A DNA stretch of 12,789 bases from an uncultured Alphaproteobacteria bacterium. Lineage in GTDB: Bacteria; Pseudomonadota; Alphaproteobacteria; Rhizobiales; Beijerinckiaceae. The DNA lies in NCBI GenBank assembly GCA_937903315.1, contig CALCZO010000058.1:1-12789 (forward strand), given 5' to 3'. Shown piece after piece: positions 1 to 5,260 of this stretch (within the stretch, counting starts at the first letter, position 1; each line of letters opens with the position of its first letter). The translations under genes and the position numbers were made by a program. The notes beneath the pieces were generated by a model. The model was given only the letters and a program-made list of their open reading frames with translations. It did not search any database and had not been told where the DNA came from.

Positions 1-242
1 GCGAACTCGTCGATTTCATGACGTCCGGCCCGGTGGTTGTGCAGGTTCTGGAAGGCGAGAATGCCGTGCTCGGCTATCGCGAAGTGATGGGTGCGACCAA
101 CCCGGCCAATGCTGCTGACGGCACGATCCGCAAGCTGTTTGCCCGTTCGGTCGGCGAAAATTCGGTTCATGGCTCGGATTCGGTCGAGAACGCGGCGATC
201 GAGATCGCCCAGTTCTTCGCGGGCAACGAAATCGTCGGCTGA
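1..242 (+). CDS. ndk: Nucleoside diphosphate kinase, C-terminal part (5' end outside window)
   Basis: Nucleoside diphosphate kinase moves the gamma phosphate of ATP to other nucleoside diphosphates through a phosphohistidine and so balances the cytoplasmic NTP pools. The open frame runs from base 3 to the TGA at 240-242 and gives 79 residues, a little over half of the usual ~140. The family signatures are all present in order: the VLEGENAV strand, the MGATNPANA segment, GTIRKLFA with the phosphate-contacting arginine, and NSVHGSDS, which holds the catalytic histidine. The C-terminus (EIAQFF...) matches the family's normal end, so nothing is lost at this side. An internal ATG at base 18 is not the real start, since homologous sequence continues upstream of it. 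A strong terminator follows 49 bases downstream, so the gene is insulated from the next unit. Confidence 0.97.
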   Translation, partial: ELVDFMTSGPVVVQVLEGENAVLGYREVMGATNPANAADGTIRKLFARSVGENSVHGSDSVENAAIEIAQFFAGNEIVG

Positions 243-290
243 GTGGCAGCGCGCGGGCCGGTGTGACCGGGCCGTCGCCACAGCGTTGCA

Positions 291-318
291 GGACCGGGCC
301 GGTGCCCGGTCCTTTTTT
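291..318 (+). terminator. Intrinsic terminator of ndk
   Basis: A perfect 9-bp GC-rich stem (GGACCGGGC at 291-299 with GCCCGGTCC at 304-312) has a 4-base loop and is followed at once by six T residues (313-318). This is a textbook rho-independent terminator. It ends the ndk transcript and separates it from the pilus-type gene downstream. Confidence 0.93.
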
Positions 319-382
319 AGTGCCCGATTGTGCCGAATTATTTGCAGAAAATTGGAGATACCCCCGTCATTCGCCGTTTGCA

Positions 383-397
383 TTAAGCGGATTTTAG
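383..397 (+). promoter_or_regulatory. CtrA-like site upstream of the first TadG-like gene
   Basis: TTAA (383-386), seven bases (GCGGATT), then TTAG (394-397) matches the alphaproteobacterial CtrA consensus TTAA-N7-TTAA at 7 of 8 positions. It lies 76 bases before the chosen start at 474, a plausible promoter distance. The spacer GCGGATT shares CGGATT with the corresponding region of the second paralogue. CtrA control of Flp/Tad pilus genes is known in Caulobacter; that CtrA binds here is inferred from the motif and context. Confidence 0.45.
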
Positions 398-410
398 AGC
401 CGACCCCCCA

Positions 411-463
411 GACTCTGGCGTCAAAGGTCTCGGCTGCATGCAGCCTGCCGGTGTTCCAGAGTC
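411..463 (+). promoter_or_regulatory. Nested inverted repeat and 14-bp palindrome in the leader of the first TadG-like gene
   Basis: An 8-bp inverted repeat (GACTCTGG at 411-418, CCAGAGTC at 456-463), extendable by three C-G pairs across a bulged A410, encloses a perfect 14-bp palindrome, GGCTGCATGCAGCC at 432-445. The whole structure ends ten bases before the preferred ATG at 474. It could be an operator for a dimeric regulator, or a leader RNA structure. It also contains an in-frame ATG (438) that I do not take as the start. Function unknown. Confidence 0.4.
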
Positions 464-473
464 GGGTTGTGTC

Positions 474-2450
474 ATGGGCGTTTCAGTATCGCGTGGGTTG
501 TTCCGGTCCGTCAGCCGTTTCGGGCAAGACAGGCGGGGCGGGGTTGCCGTGGTCTTTGCGGCCGCAGGGATCACGCTGTGTCTGATGGTCGCCGGCGGGA
601 TCGAACTGCACCGACGCTCGCTCGCCGTCGCGGTGATGCAGAAGGCGACCGACGCCGCCGCGCTGGCCGCCAAACGGATTGAATCCGATCTGCGCGAATC
701 GCTGGGAGCAGGAGCCGCCAAGACGCGTGGCGAGGCGGAGGGTGCCGCGCTGTTCAGCACCACTTTGTCCCAGGACGGCCACGTTTTCGGCGCGACCCTG
801 CCGACGCCGGCCTTCTCGTGGTTGCAGGACGGTTCGGTCAAGGTCGACGCCTCCGGCGTGTTCGAGATGGCGTTCGCGGCACTGATGCCGGGCAATTTCG
901 GCCTTGTCGCGACCACTGCGACCGTTGGCTACGGCGTGCCGACGCCGACCGAGGTGGCGCTGGTGCTCGACAACACCGCCTCGATGTTCCAGAAGGATGG
1001 CCGCCCGGCAACGCGCTTCACCCAGTTGCGCGATGCGGCGAAGAGCTTCACGCACACGCTGTTCGATGCGGCCCAGCAGGCGGGCGACAATTCGTTCCTG
1101 CGGATGTCGGTGGTGCCGTGGACGACGACCGTCAACGTCAAGGGCGAGGCCCCGGCTGCGCCTGACTTTTCCGGCTCGGCGACGATCATTCCCCTGCCCG
1201 ACAAGGGGTCGCAGACCCTGCCGGCGACGCCGATGCTGCATGCGGGCCGTGTCACCGTGCCGGTCGCAGCCTTCGGTGCGGTCGGCTGGCGCGGCTGTGT
1301 CTCCGGTTCGTCCGAGACGCAGACGACGAGCGATGCCGGCGGCATGACGTTCGATGCGCTGGTGGTGCCGAGCCCGGTGCTCGGGCAGGCCCATGTCGGC
1401 TTCGGCGACGACAAGGACGTCGTTGAAAATCACTGCCAGTGGAATTGCCAGGATGATGGCCGCACCAATTGCGGCGGCGGCGGTGGTGGCGGCGGTGGCA
1501 CGCAAGGGTTCAATGACCTGTTGCGCCGGGTGCTGCCCGAGGTTGCGCCCGCAGCGCTGCTGGGCGATCGCCTGAAATCGGGCGAAGGGCAGGCAACCGA
1601 CGCCTGCATGGTCTGCACGCCGTACAACTGCCAGCCACGCACCGTGCGCAAGCTGGTCTGCGATACCTGGCAGGCCTATACCTCGTGCTGGCAGGATATT
1701 TCCGCCGGGCGCAGGAACCCCTACATGGCCAATGCGGGAGTGTGTGCCTCAAGCTCATGCAACCAGCGCAATACGCCGGTGGCGACCACGCCGGTCGGCC
1801 CCTGCGTCGGCGATCCGAACGAGCCGGGCCTGCGTAACGGCACGGTCAAATGGTGCCCGTGGGTGCCGGCGACCGGCTGGACCAAGCACGATCCGATCAC
1901 CGGGCCCAACCTCAACTGCCCGACACCGATGCTCGGCCTGTCCGGCAACCGCCGTCAGGTGCTCCAGACGCTCGACCGGATGACGCCGGTGCCCGGCGGA
2001 ACCCATGCGGACGTCGGACTGCGCTGGGGTCTGCGCACCCTTTCGGCCAACGGCAACTGGCCGCAGTTCTTCGGCCTGACCAAGATGCCGGCCACCTTCA
2101 AGGGGCAGGATCGCAAGGTCATGGTCCTGATCACCGACGGCGAGAACAGCCAGGCGGTCGATTATCCGGGCTACTGGGGCTGCTCCAGCGCGTCCAACCC
2201 GGGCTGTGCCGGCTCGCCCGACAAGGCCCGGCTTGACCAGATGATGCTGTCATGGTGCTCGGCGATGAAGGTCGACTACGGTGTCGAACTCTACACCATC
2301 GCGGTGAACTTCTCGAACCCCGGTGCCGTGGCCCTGCTGCGCCAGTGCGCGCCCGATGCCAGCCATTTCTACAATATCGATGCGGCGGACCTGAAGAAGG
2401 TGCTGAATGTCATCGCCGGGTCGATCATCCGGCTGAGGATCACGAGCTAG
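474..2450 (+). CDS. TadG-like VWA-domain pilus-assembly/surface protein, paralogue 1 (poly-Gly linker)
   Basis: This 658-residue protein has TadE/G-family architecture. A short basic N-terminus leads to one hydrophobic segment (about residues 22-45) and a DAAALAAKR motif, typical of the TadE/G anchor. A split von Willebrand A domain follows: strand EVALVLDNTASM with metal-site residues D166, T168 and S170, and later the GGTHADVGLRWG loop and VMVLITDGEN strand (D555). Between these halves lies a large cysteine-rich insert preceded by nine glycines (334-342). Eighteen cysteines outside the anchor all align with those of the neighbouring paralogue, suggesting up to nine disulfides in a periplasmic or surface head. 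ATG 474 is chosen over the in-frame ATG 438 because both paralogues then have exactly 21 residues before the conserved DRR/anchor junction, and 438 sits inside a palindrome. Family role: Flp/Tad pilus biogenesis or adhesion; the exact role is unproven and no other tad gene is nearby. Confidence 0.85.
   Translation: MGVSVSRGLFRSVSRFGQDRRGGVAVVFAAAGITLCLMVAGGIELHRRSLAVAVMQKATDAAALAAKRIESDLRESLGAGAAKTRGEAEGAALFSTTLSQDGHVFGATLPTPAFSWLQDGSVKVDASGVFEMAFAALMPGNFGLVATTATVGYGVPTPTEVALVLDNTASMFQKDGRPATRFTQLRDAAKSFTHTLFDAAQQAGDNSFLRMSVVPWTTTVNVKGEAPAAPDFSGSATIIPLPDKGSQTLPATPMLHAGRVTVPVAAFGAVGWRGCVSGSSETQTTSDAGGMTFDALVVPSPVLGQAHVGFGDDKDVVENHCQWNCQDDGRTNCGGGGGGGGGTQGFNDLLRRVLPEVAPAALLGDRLKSGEGQATDACMVCTPYNCQPRTVRKLVCDTWQAYTSCWQDISAGRRNPYMANAGVCASSSCNQRNTPVATTPVGPCVGDPNEPGLRNGTVKWCPWVPATGWTKHDPITGPNLNCPTPMLGLSGNRRQVLQTLDRMTPVPGGTHADVGLRWGLRTLSANGNWPQFFGLTKMPATFKGQDRKVMVLITDGENSQAVDYPGYWGCSSASNPGCAGSPDKARLDQMMLSWCSAMKVDYGVELYTIAVNFSNPGAVALLRQCAPDASHFYNIDAADLKKVLNVIAGSIIRLRITS
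1473..1499 (+). repeat. Poly-glycine codon run (GGC/GGT x9)
   Basis: Nine consecutive glycine codons (six GGC, three GGT) encode residues 334-342 of the first TadG-like protein. The run follows a conserved cysteine and precedes the conserved TQxFxDLL helix. The second paralogue carries its long proline-rich stretch at exactly this point (from residue 333), so this is a tolerant linker within the VWA-flanking insert. Confidence 0.9.
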
Positions 2451-2475
2451 GATCTGGCTGTGCATCCGGGCAGGG

Positions 2476-2502
2476 AAAGGGAGCCTCGGGGCTCCCTTTT
2501 TT
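2476..2502 (+). terminator. Intrinsic terminator after the first TadG-like gene
   Basis: A 7-bp stem, GGGAGCC (2479-2485) with GGCTCCC (2490-2496), has a TCGG loop and is followed by six T residues (2497-2502). Three A residues before the stem can pair with the first T residues. It lies 26 bases after the stop codon and separates the two paralogues into different transcription units. Confidence 0.92.
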
Positions 2503-2537
2503 GTTTGCGCGGCGGACAGGAGGGCCCGCGAGACAGG

Positions 2538-2574
2538 GTAAACGCGGATTAACGCAGATTTACCGGTTGGTTTA
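2538..2574 (+). promoter_or_regulatory. Array of CtrA-like half-sites at 11-bp spacing before the second TadG-like gene
   Basis: Half-sites occur at exact 11-base intervals: GTAA (2538), TTAA (2549, followed by C), TTAC (2560) and TTTA (2571), each separated by seven bases. This gives two overlapping CtrA-like TTAA-N7-TTAA sites, each with 7 of 8 matches (2538-2552 and 2549-2563), and a weaker third. The first two units are also imperfect direct repeats (AAACGCGGA / TAACGCAGA). The array lies about 95 bases before the start at 2669. The motif is seen; CtrA binding is inferred. Confidence 0.5.
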
Positions 2575-2668
2575 AGCCAGAAGTTGCGAGTTGCGCTTTA
2601 CACTCCCGTTCAAGTCCAGTGAGCATCCGCACAGTGGGTGAATCTGATTCTTCGAGCTGGTGGGTACA

Positions 2669-4810
2669 ATGGCGGATCAAAACAGGGCCGGCGGTCGCGG
2701 GTTGCTTTCCCGTTTCAGCAAAGACAGGCGCGCATCCGTTGCGGTGATGTTTGCCGGTGCGGCGATTGCGCTGATGCTGTTGGTGGCCGGTTCGATCGAA
2801 ATGTACCGGCGCAGTCAGGCGGTCGGCTCGCTCCAGAAGGTGGTCGATGCCGCAGCCCTTGCGGCCAAGCGCCGTCAGGCCGATCTGGTGCCGACGCTCG
2901 GGCTCGGCCCGTCTCGCACGCAGGGGCAGGCGGACGGGCAGGCGCTGTTCAACAAGATGCTGTCGGAGATGACGCATACGTTCCCCAGCGGAGCGTCGTC
3001 GTCGTTCCAGTGGTTGCAGGATGGTGGCGTCAAGGTGGTCGGCAACGCCAATATCGGCATCATCTTCGGTGATCTTCTGCCGCCGGACATGGCGCTGGTG
3101 ACGGCGACGGGCGTTGCCGGGCATGGCAACCCGCTGCCGACCGAGGTCGTGCTTGTGCTCGACAACACCACGTCGATGTTCCGCAAGGACGGGCGGCCGC
3201 TGACGCGCTTTACCGAGATGCGCAACGCCGCCAAGCGATTCACCCACTCGCTGTTCGATGCGGCAGCACAGGCCAACGACAACGATTTCCTGCGCATCGG
3301 CGTCGTGCCGTGGGTCACCTCCGTCAACGTGCTGACCGAAGCGCCGCGCGCGCCGAATTTCAACGGCTCGGCCACCGTGGTCAACATGCCCGACAAGGGC
3401 AGCCAGACCCACGTCGCCAACCCGATGAACCGGGCAGGGCGCGTCAACGTCAATCAGGCGCAGTTCCAGCCCGTGGGCTGGCGCGGCTGCATCTCCGGTG
3501 CAGGGGAATCGACCACGCCGAGCGACAACGGCGGCATGAACTGGAACGCCCTGCATGTGGCGTCGCCGCCGCTGGCCGAGACGTCGCACCAGGAAGGCGA
3601 CATGCAGACGTTGAGCTACAACGACTGCTCGCAGTGCAACTGGGTCGACAACGGGCTGCCGTGTCCGCCGCCGCCGCCGCCACCGCCGGCGCCCACGCCG
3701 AATCCGCCGCCCTATCCCAATCCGAATCCGCCGCCGACGCCGCTGCCGCCAAATCCGCCGCCGCCGCCGAATCCGCCGCCGGTGCCGCCGCCGCCGCCGA
3801 ATCCGCCGCCGGCTCCGCCGTCGGGCACGCAGAGCTTCCTCGATCTGTTGCAGCGCACGATGCCGCAGGTGGCGCCGGCCGCCATCTTCGGTGACCGGAC
3901 GCCGGGGCGCGAGAGTTCACGCCGTGCGCAGGACGCCTGCCTCGTGTGCCAGCCCTATTGCGTCACCGTCTATTATCAGGATGTGGTCTGCGATACGTCG
4001 ATCACGCATCTGAGCTGCTACCAGAACATCCAGTACGGGCGCCTCAATCCGTATCTGGCGCAGACGCGCTCGTGCACCAACAGCGGTGCCGGCTGCTACC
4101 TGCGCGGCACCTACCCGGTGCAGCAGACGTTCAACGGCGGCTGTGTCGCCGATCCGAACGAGCGCAAGATCCAGACCGGCCAGACACCCTGGTGTTCGTG
4201 GGTCCCCACGACGACCTGGACACAGCTGGCGCCGAACAATTCACCCGATCCGATCACCGGACCGAACATGAACTGTCCGACGCCGATGCTCGGTCTGTCC
4301 GGCAACCGTGCACAAGTGCTGGAAACGCTCAACCGGATGACGCCGGTGCCGGGCGGGACGCATGCCGACGTCGGCTTGCGCTGGGGCACGCGCGTGCTCG
4401 CCAAGGGCGGCGGCTGGCCGCAGTTCTTCGGTCTGACCAAGAACCCCGCGGACTGGAAGCAGCCGGGCACGCAGAAGGTGATGATCTTCATCACTGACGG
4501 CGAGAACCAGGAAGCGATCGACTATCCGGGCTACTGGGGTTGCCAGGGCTATATGAACCCGGGCTGCACCGGAGGACCGAATCAGGCCACGCTCGACGCT
4601 CGGATGCTGCAATGGTGCACCGCCCTGCGCACAACCTATGGCGTCGATCTCTACACCATCGCCGTCAACTTCTCGAACCCGGCGGCTGTGGCCAAGCTGG
4701 CGCAATGCGCCGGTGATCCCCAGCATGCCTACAACATCGATGCGGCGCAGCTTCAGAACGTGCTGAACATCATCGCCGCGCGCGTCATCAAGCTTCGCCT
4801 CACACAATGA
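2669..4810 (+). CDS. TadG-like VWA-domain pilus-assembly/surface protein, paralogue 2 (proline-rich linker)
   Basis: This 713-residue protein is collinear with the paralogue upstream. It has 21 residues before the anchor junction, one hydrophobic segment (about 22-45) with a DAAALAAKR motif, then VWA strand EVVLVLDNTTSM (D165, T167, S169), and later GGTHADVGLRWG and VMIFITDGEN (D610). Residues 333-384 are a 52-residue proline/asparagine-rich linker with 39 prolines. After it comes the same cysteine-rich insert (DACLVC, then PYC, VVC, LSC and so on), giving 18 cysteines that all align with paralogue 1. ATG 2669 is preferred to the upstream in-frame GTG 2660 because of the N-terminal alignment; the ribosome binding site is weak. 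It is probably co-transcribed with the small secreted gene 31 bases downstream. Membrane-anchored with the head outside the inner membrane; role in Tad/Flp biogenesis or adhesion is a family-level inference. Confidence 0.87.
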   Translation: MADQNRAGGRGLLSRFSKDRRASVAVMFAGAAIALMLLVAGSIEMYRRSQAVGSLQKVVDAAALAAKRRQADLVPTLGLGPSRTQGQADGQALFNKMLSEMTHTFPSGASSSFQWLQDGGVKVVGNANIGIIFGDLLPPDMALVTATGVAGHGNPLPTEVVLVLDNTTSMFRKDGRPLTRFTEMRNAAKRFTHSLFDAAAQANDNDFLRIGVVPWVTSVNVLTEAPRAPNFNGSATVVNMPDKGSQTHVANPMNRAGRVNVNQAQFQPVGWRGCISGAGESTTPSDNGGMNWNALHVASPPLAETSHQEGDMQTLSYNDCSQCNWVDNGLPCPPPPPPPPAPTPNPPPYPNPNPPPTPLPPNPPPPPNPPPVPPPPPNPPPAPPSGTQSFLDLLQRTMPQVAPAAIFGDRTPGRESSRRAQDACLVCQPYCVTVYYQDVVCDTSITHLSCYQNIQYGRLNPYLAQTRSCTNSGAGCYLRGTYPVQQTFNGGCVADPNERKIQTGQTPWCSWVPTTTWTQLAPNNSPDPITGPNMNCPTPMLGLSGNRAQVLETLNRMTPVPGGTHADVGLRWGTRVLAKGGGWPQFFGLTKNPADWKQPGTQKVMIFITDGENQEAIDYPGYWGCQGYMNPGCTGGPNQATLDARMLQWCTALRTTYGVDLYTIAVNFSNPAAVAKLAQCAGDPQHAYNIDAAQLQNVLNIIAARVIKLRLTQ
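3665..3820 (+). repeat. Proline-rich CCG-repeat linker with a 30-bp tandem repeat
   Basis: Fifty-two codons, mostly CCG, encode 39 prolines, 6 asparagines and 7 other residues, starting with eight prolines in a row. Within it two adjacent 30-bp units (3755-3784 and 3785-3814) encode PPPPPNPPPV and PPPPPNPPPA and differ only in the last codon (GTG/GCT). Such near-identical units point to recent slippage or duplication. Because the unit length is a multiple of three, copy changes would alter linker length and keep the frame. Confidence 0.93.
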
Positions 4811-4841
4811 GGCGGAGCCCCGCTCCAGTGGAGACTTGGGT

Positions 4842-5207
4842 ATGAACAGGATTCCCACCGCGCTCGTCGCGGCTGTCTTGGCCGGCGTTGCCGCACCGGC
4901 CCATGCGGCCTGCAAGATGTCGCCGATCCAGTACAACTTCGATCAGGTTACCGTGACGACGATGGAAATCGATGCCGGCGAGTACTGCGCCGGCAGTTTC
5001 CGCTTTCCCAATCTCAGGGTGACCAAGATCGTCGTGCCCAACCAGCCACGCAAGGGGCTGGTCAGTGTGGACGAGAAGACAACCGTCTGGAAATACCGGC
5101 CCTTCAAGGACTTCCGCGGCGAGGACTTCTTCGCCCTGAAGATCTTTGCCTACAATTCCCGCAAGACCAGCGATGGTACGATCATCTTCCGCGTCCGGGT
5201 CAAATAG
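4842..5207 (+). CDS. Small secreted protein with Ig/cadherin-like features, operon partner of the second TadG-like gene
   Basis: This 121-residue protein starts with a clear signal peptide (MNRIPTALVAAVLAGVAAPA, cleavage expected after AHA at residue 22). The mature part is about 99 residues with two cysteines (C24, C49), which could form one disulfide. It is predicted to be all-beta, with alternating hydrophobic residues. The C-terminal pattern WKYRPFKDFRGEDFF, then a G and FRVRV strand, resembles the final strands of bacterial Ig-like or cadherin-like domains. I do not recognise a named family. The start at ATG 4842 is supported by GGAG (4830-4833) eight bases upstream; a TTG at 4836 would break that spacing. 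It lies 31 bases after the second TadG-like gene with no terminator between, so it is probably translated from the same mRNA and exported to the same compartment. Confidence 0.8.
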   Translation: MNRIPTALVAAVLAGVAAPAHAACKMSPIQYNFDQVTVTTMEIDAGEYCAGSFRFPNLRVTKIVVPNQPRKGLVSVDEKTTVWKYRPFKDFRGEDFFALKIFAYNSRKTSDGTIIFRVRVK

Positions 5208-5244
5208 CCGTCGCGTCGACCCATCTTGCCAAGGCGGCACAGAC

Positions 5245-5260
5245 GCCGCACTCTGGCGGC
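5245..5260 (+). promoter_or_regulatory. Possible small hairpin over the ribosome binding site of the oxidoreductase gene
   Basis: GCCGC (5245-5249) and GCGGC (5256-5260) can pair across a six-base loop, ending directly against the ATG at 5261 and covering the only SD-like bases (GGCGG, 5255-5259). A 5-bp stem is weak and common in GC-rich DNA. It could lower translation, but this is a guess. Confidence 0.2.

Noticed and set aside
438..473. ATG 438 as the start of the first TadG-like gene
   Set aside because: It sits inside a perfect palindrome and adds 12 residues with no counterpart in the paralogue, whereas ATG 474 gives an exact N-terminal match in length (21 residues to the DRR junction).
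966..986. VWA metal site DxTxS instead of DxSxS as a sign of a dead domain
   Set aside because: LVLDNTxSM-type sequences are common in TadG-like proteins and threonine can serve in the site, so this is not a loss.
2660..2668. GTG 2660 as the start of the second TadG-like gene
   Set aside because: ATG 2669 gives the same N-terminal length as the paralogue, and GTG 2660 has no well-spaced ribosome binding site.
2549..3589. 346-codon minus-strand open frame over the second TadG-like gene
   Set aside because: Antisense shadow of a well-supported gene; similar shadow frames appear over the first paralogue (483-1505), as expected for paralogous GC-rich sequence.
3665..3820. Repeat array as a possible CRISPR or intergenic satellite
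   Set aside because: It is an in-frame coding repeat of CCG codons, with no spacers and no repeat unit of CRISPR type.
474..5207. Complete Tad secretion locus or mobile island
   Set aside because: No pilin, ATPase, secretin, platform protein or prepilin peptidase is present, and no integrase, transposase, tRNA or flanking direct repeats were seen, so only an orphan TadG-like block can be claimed.
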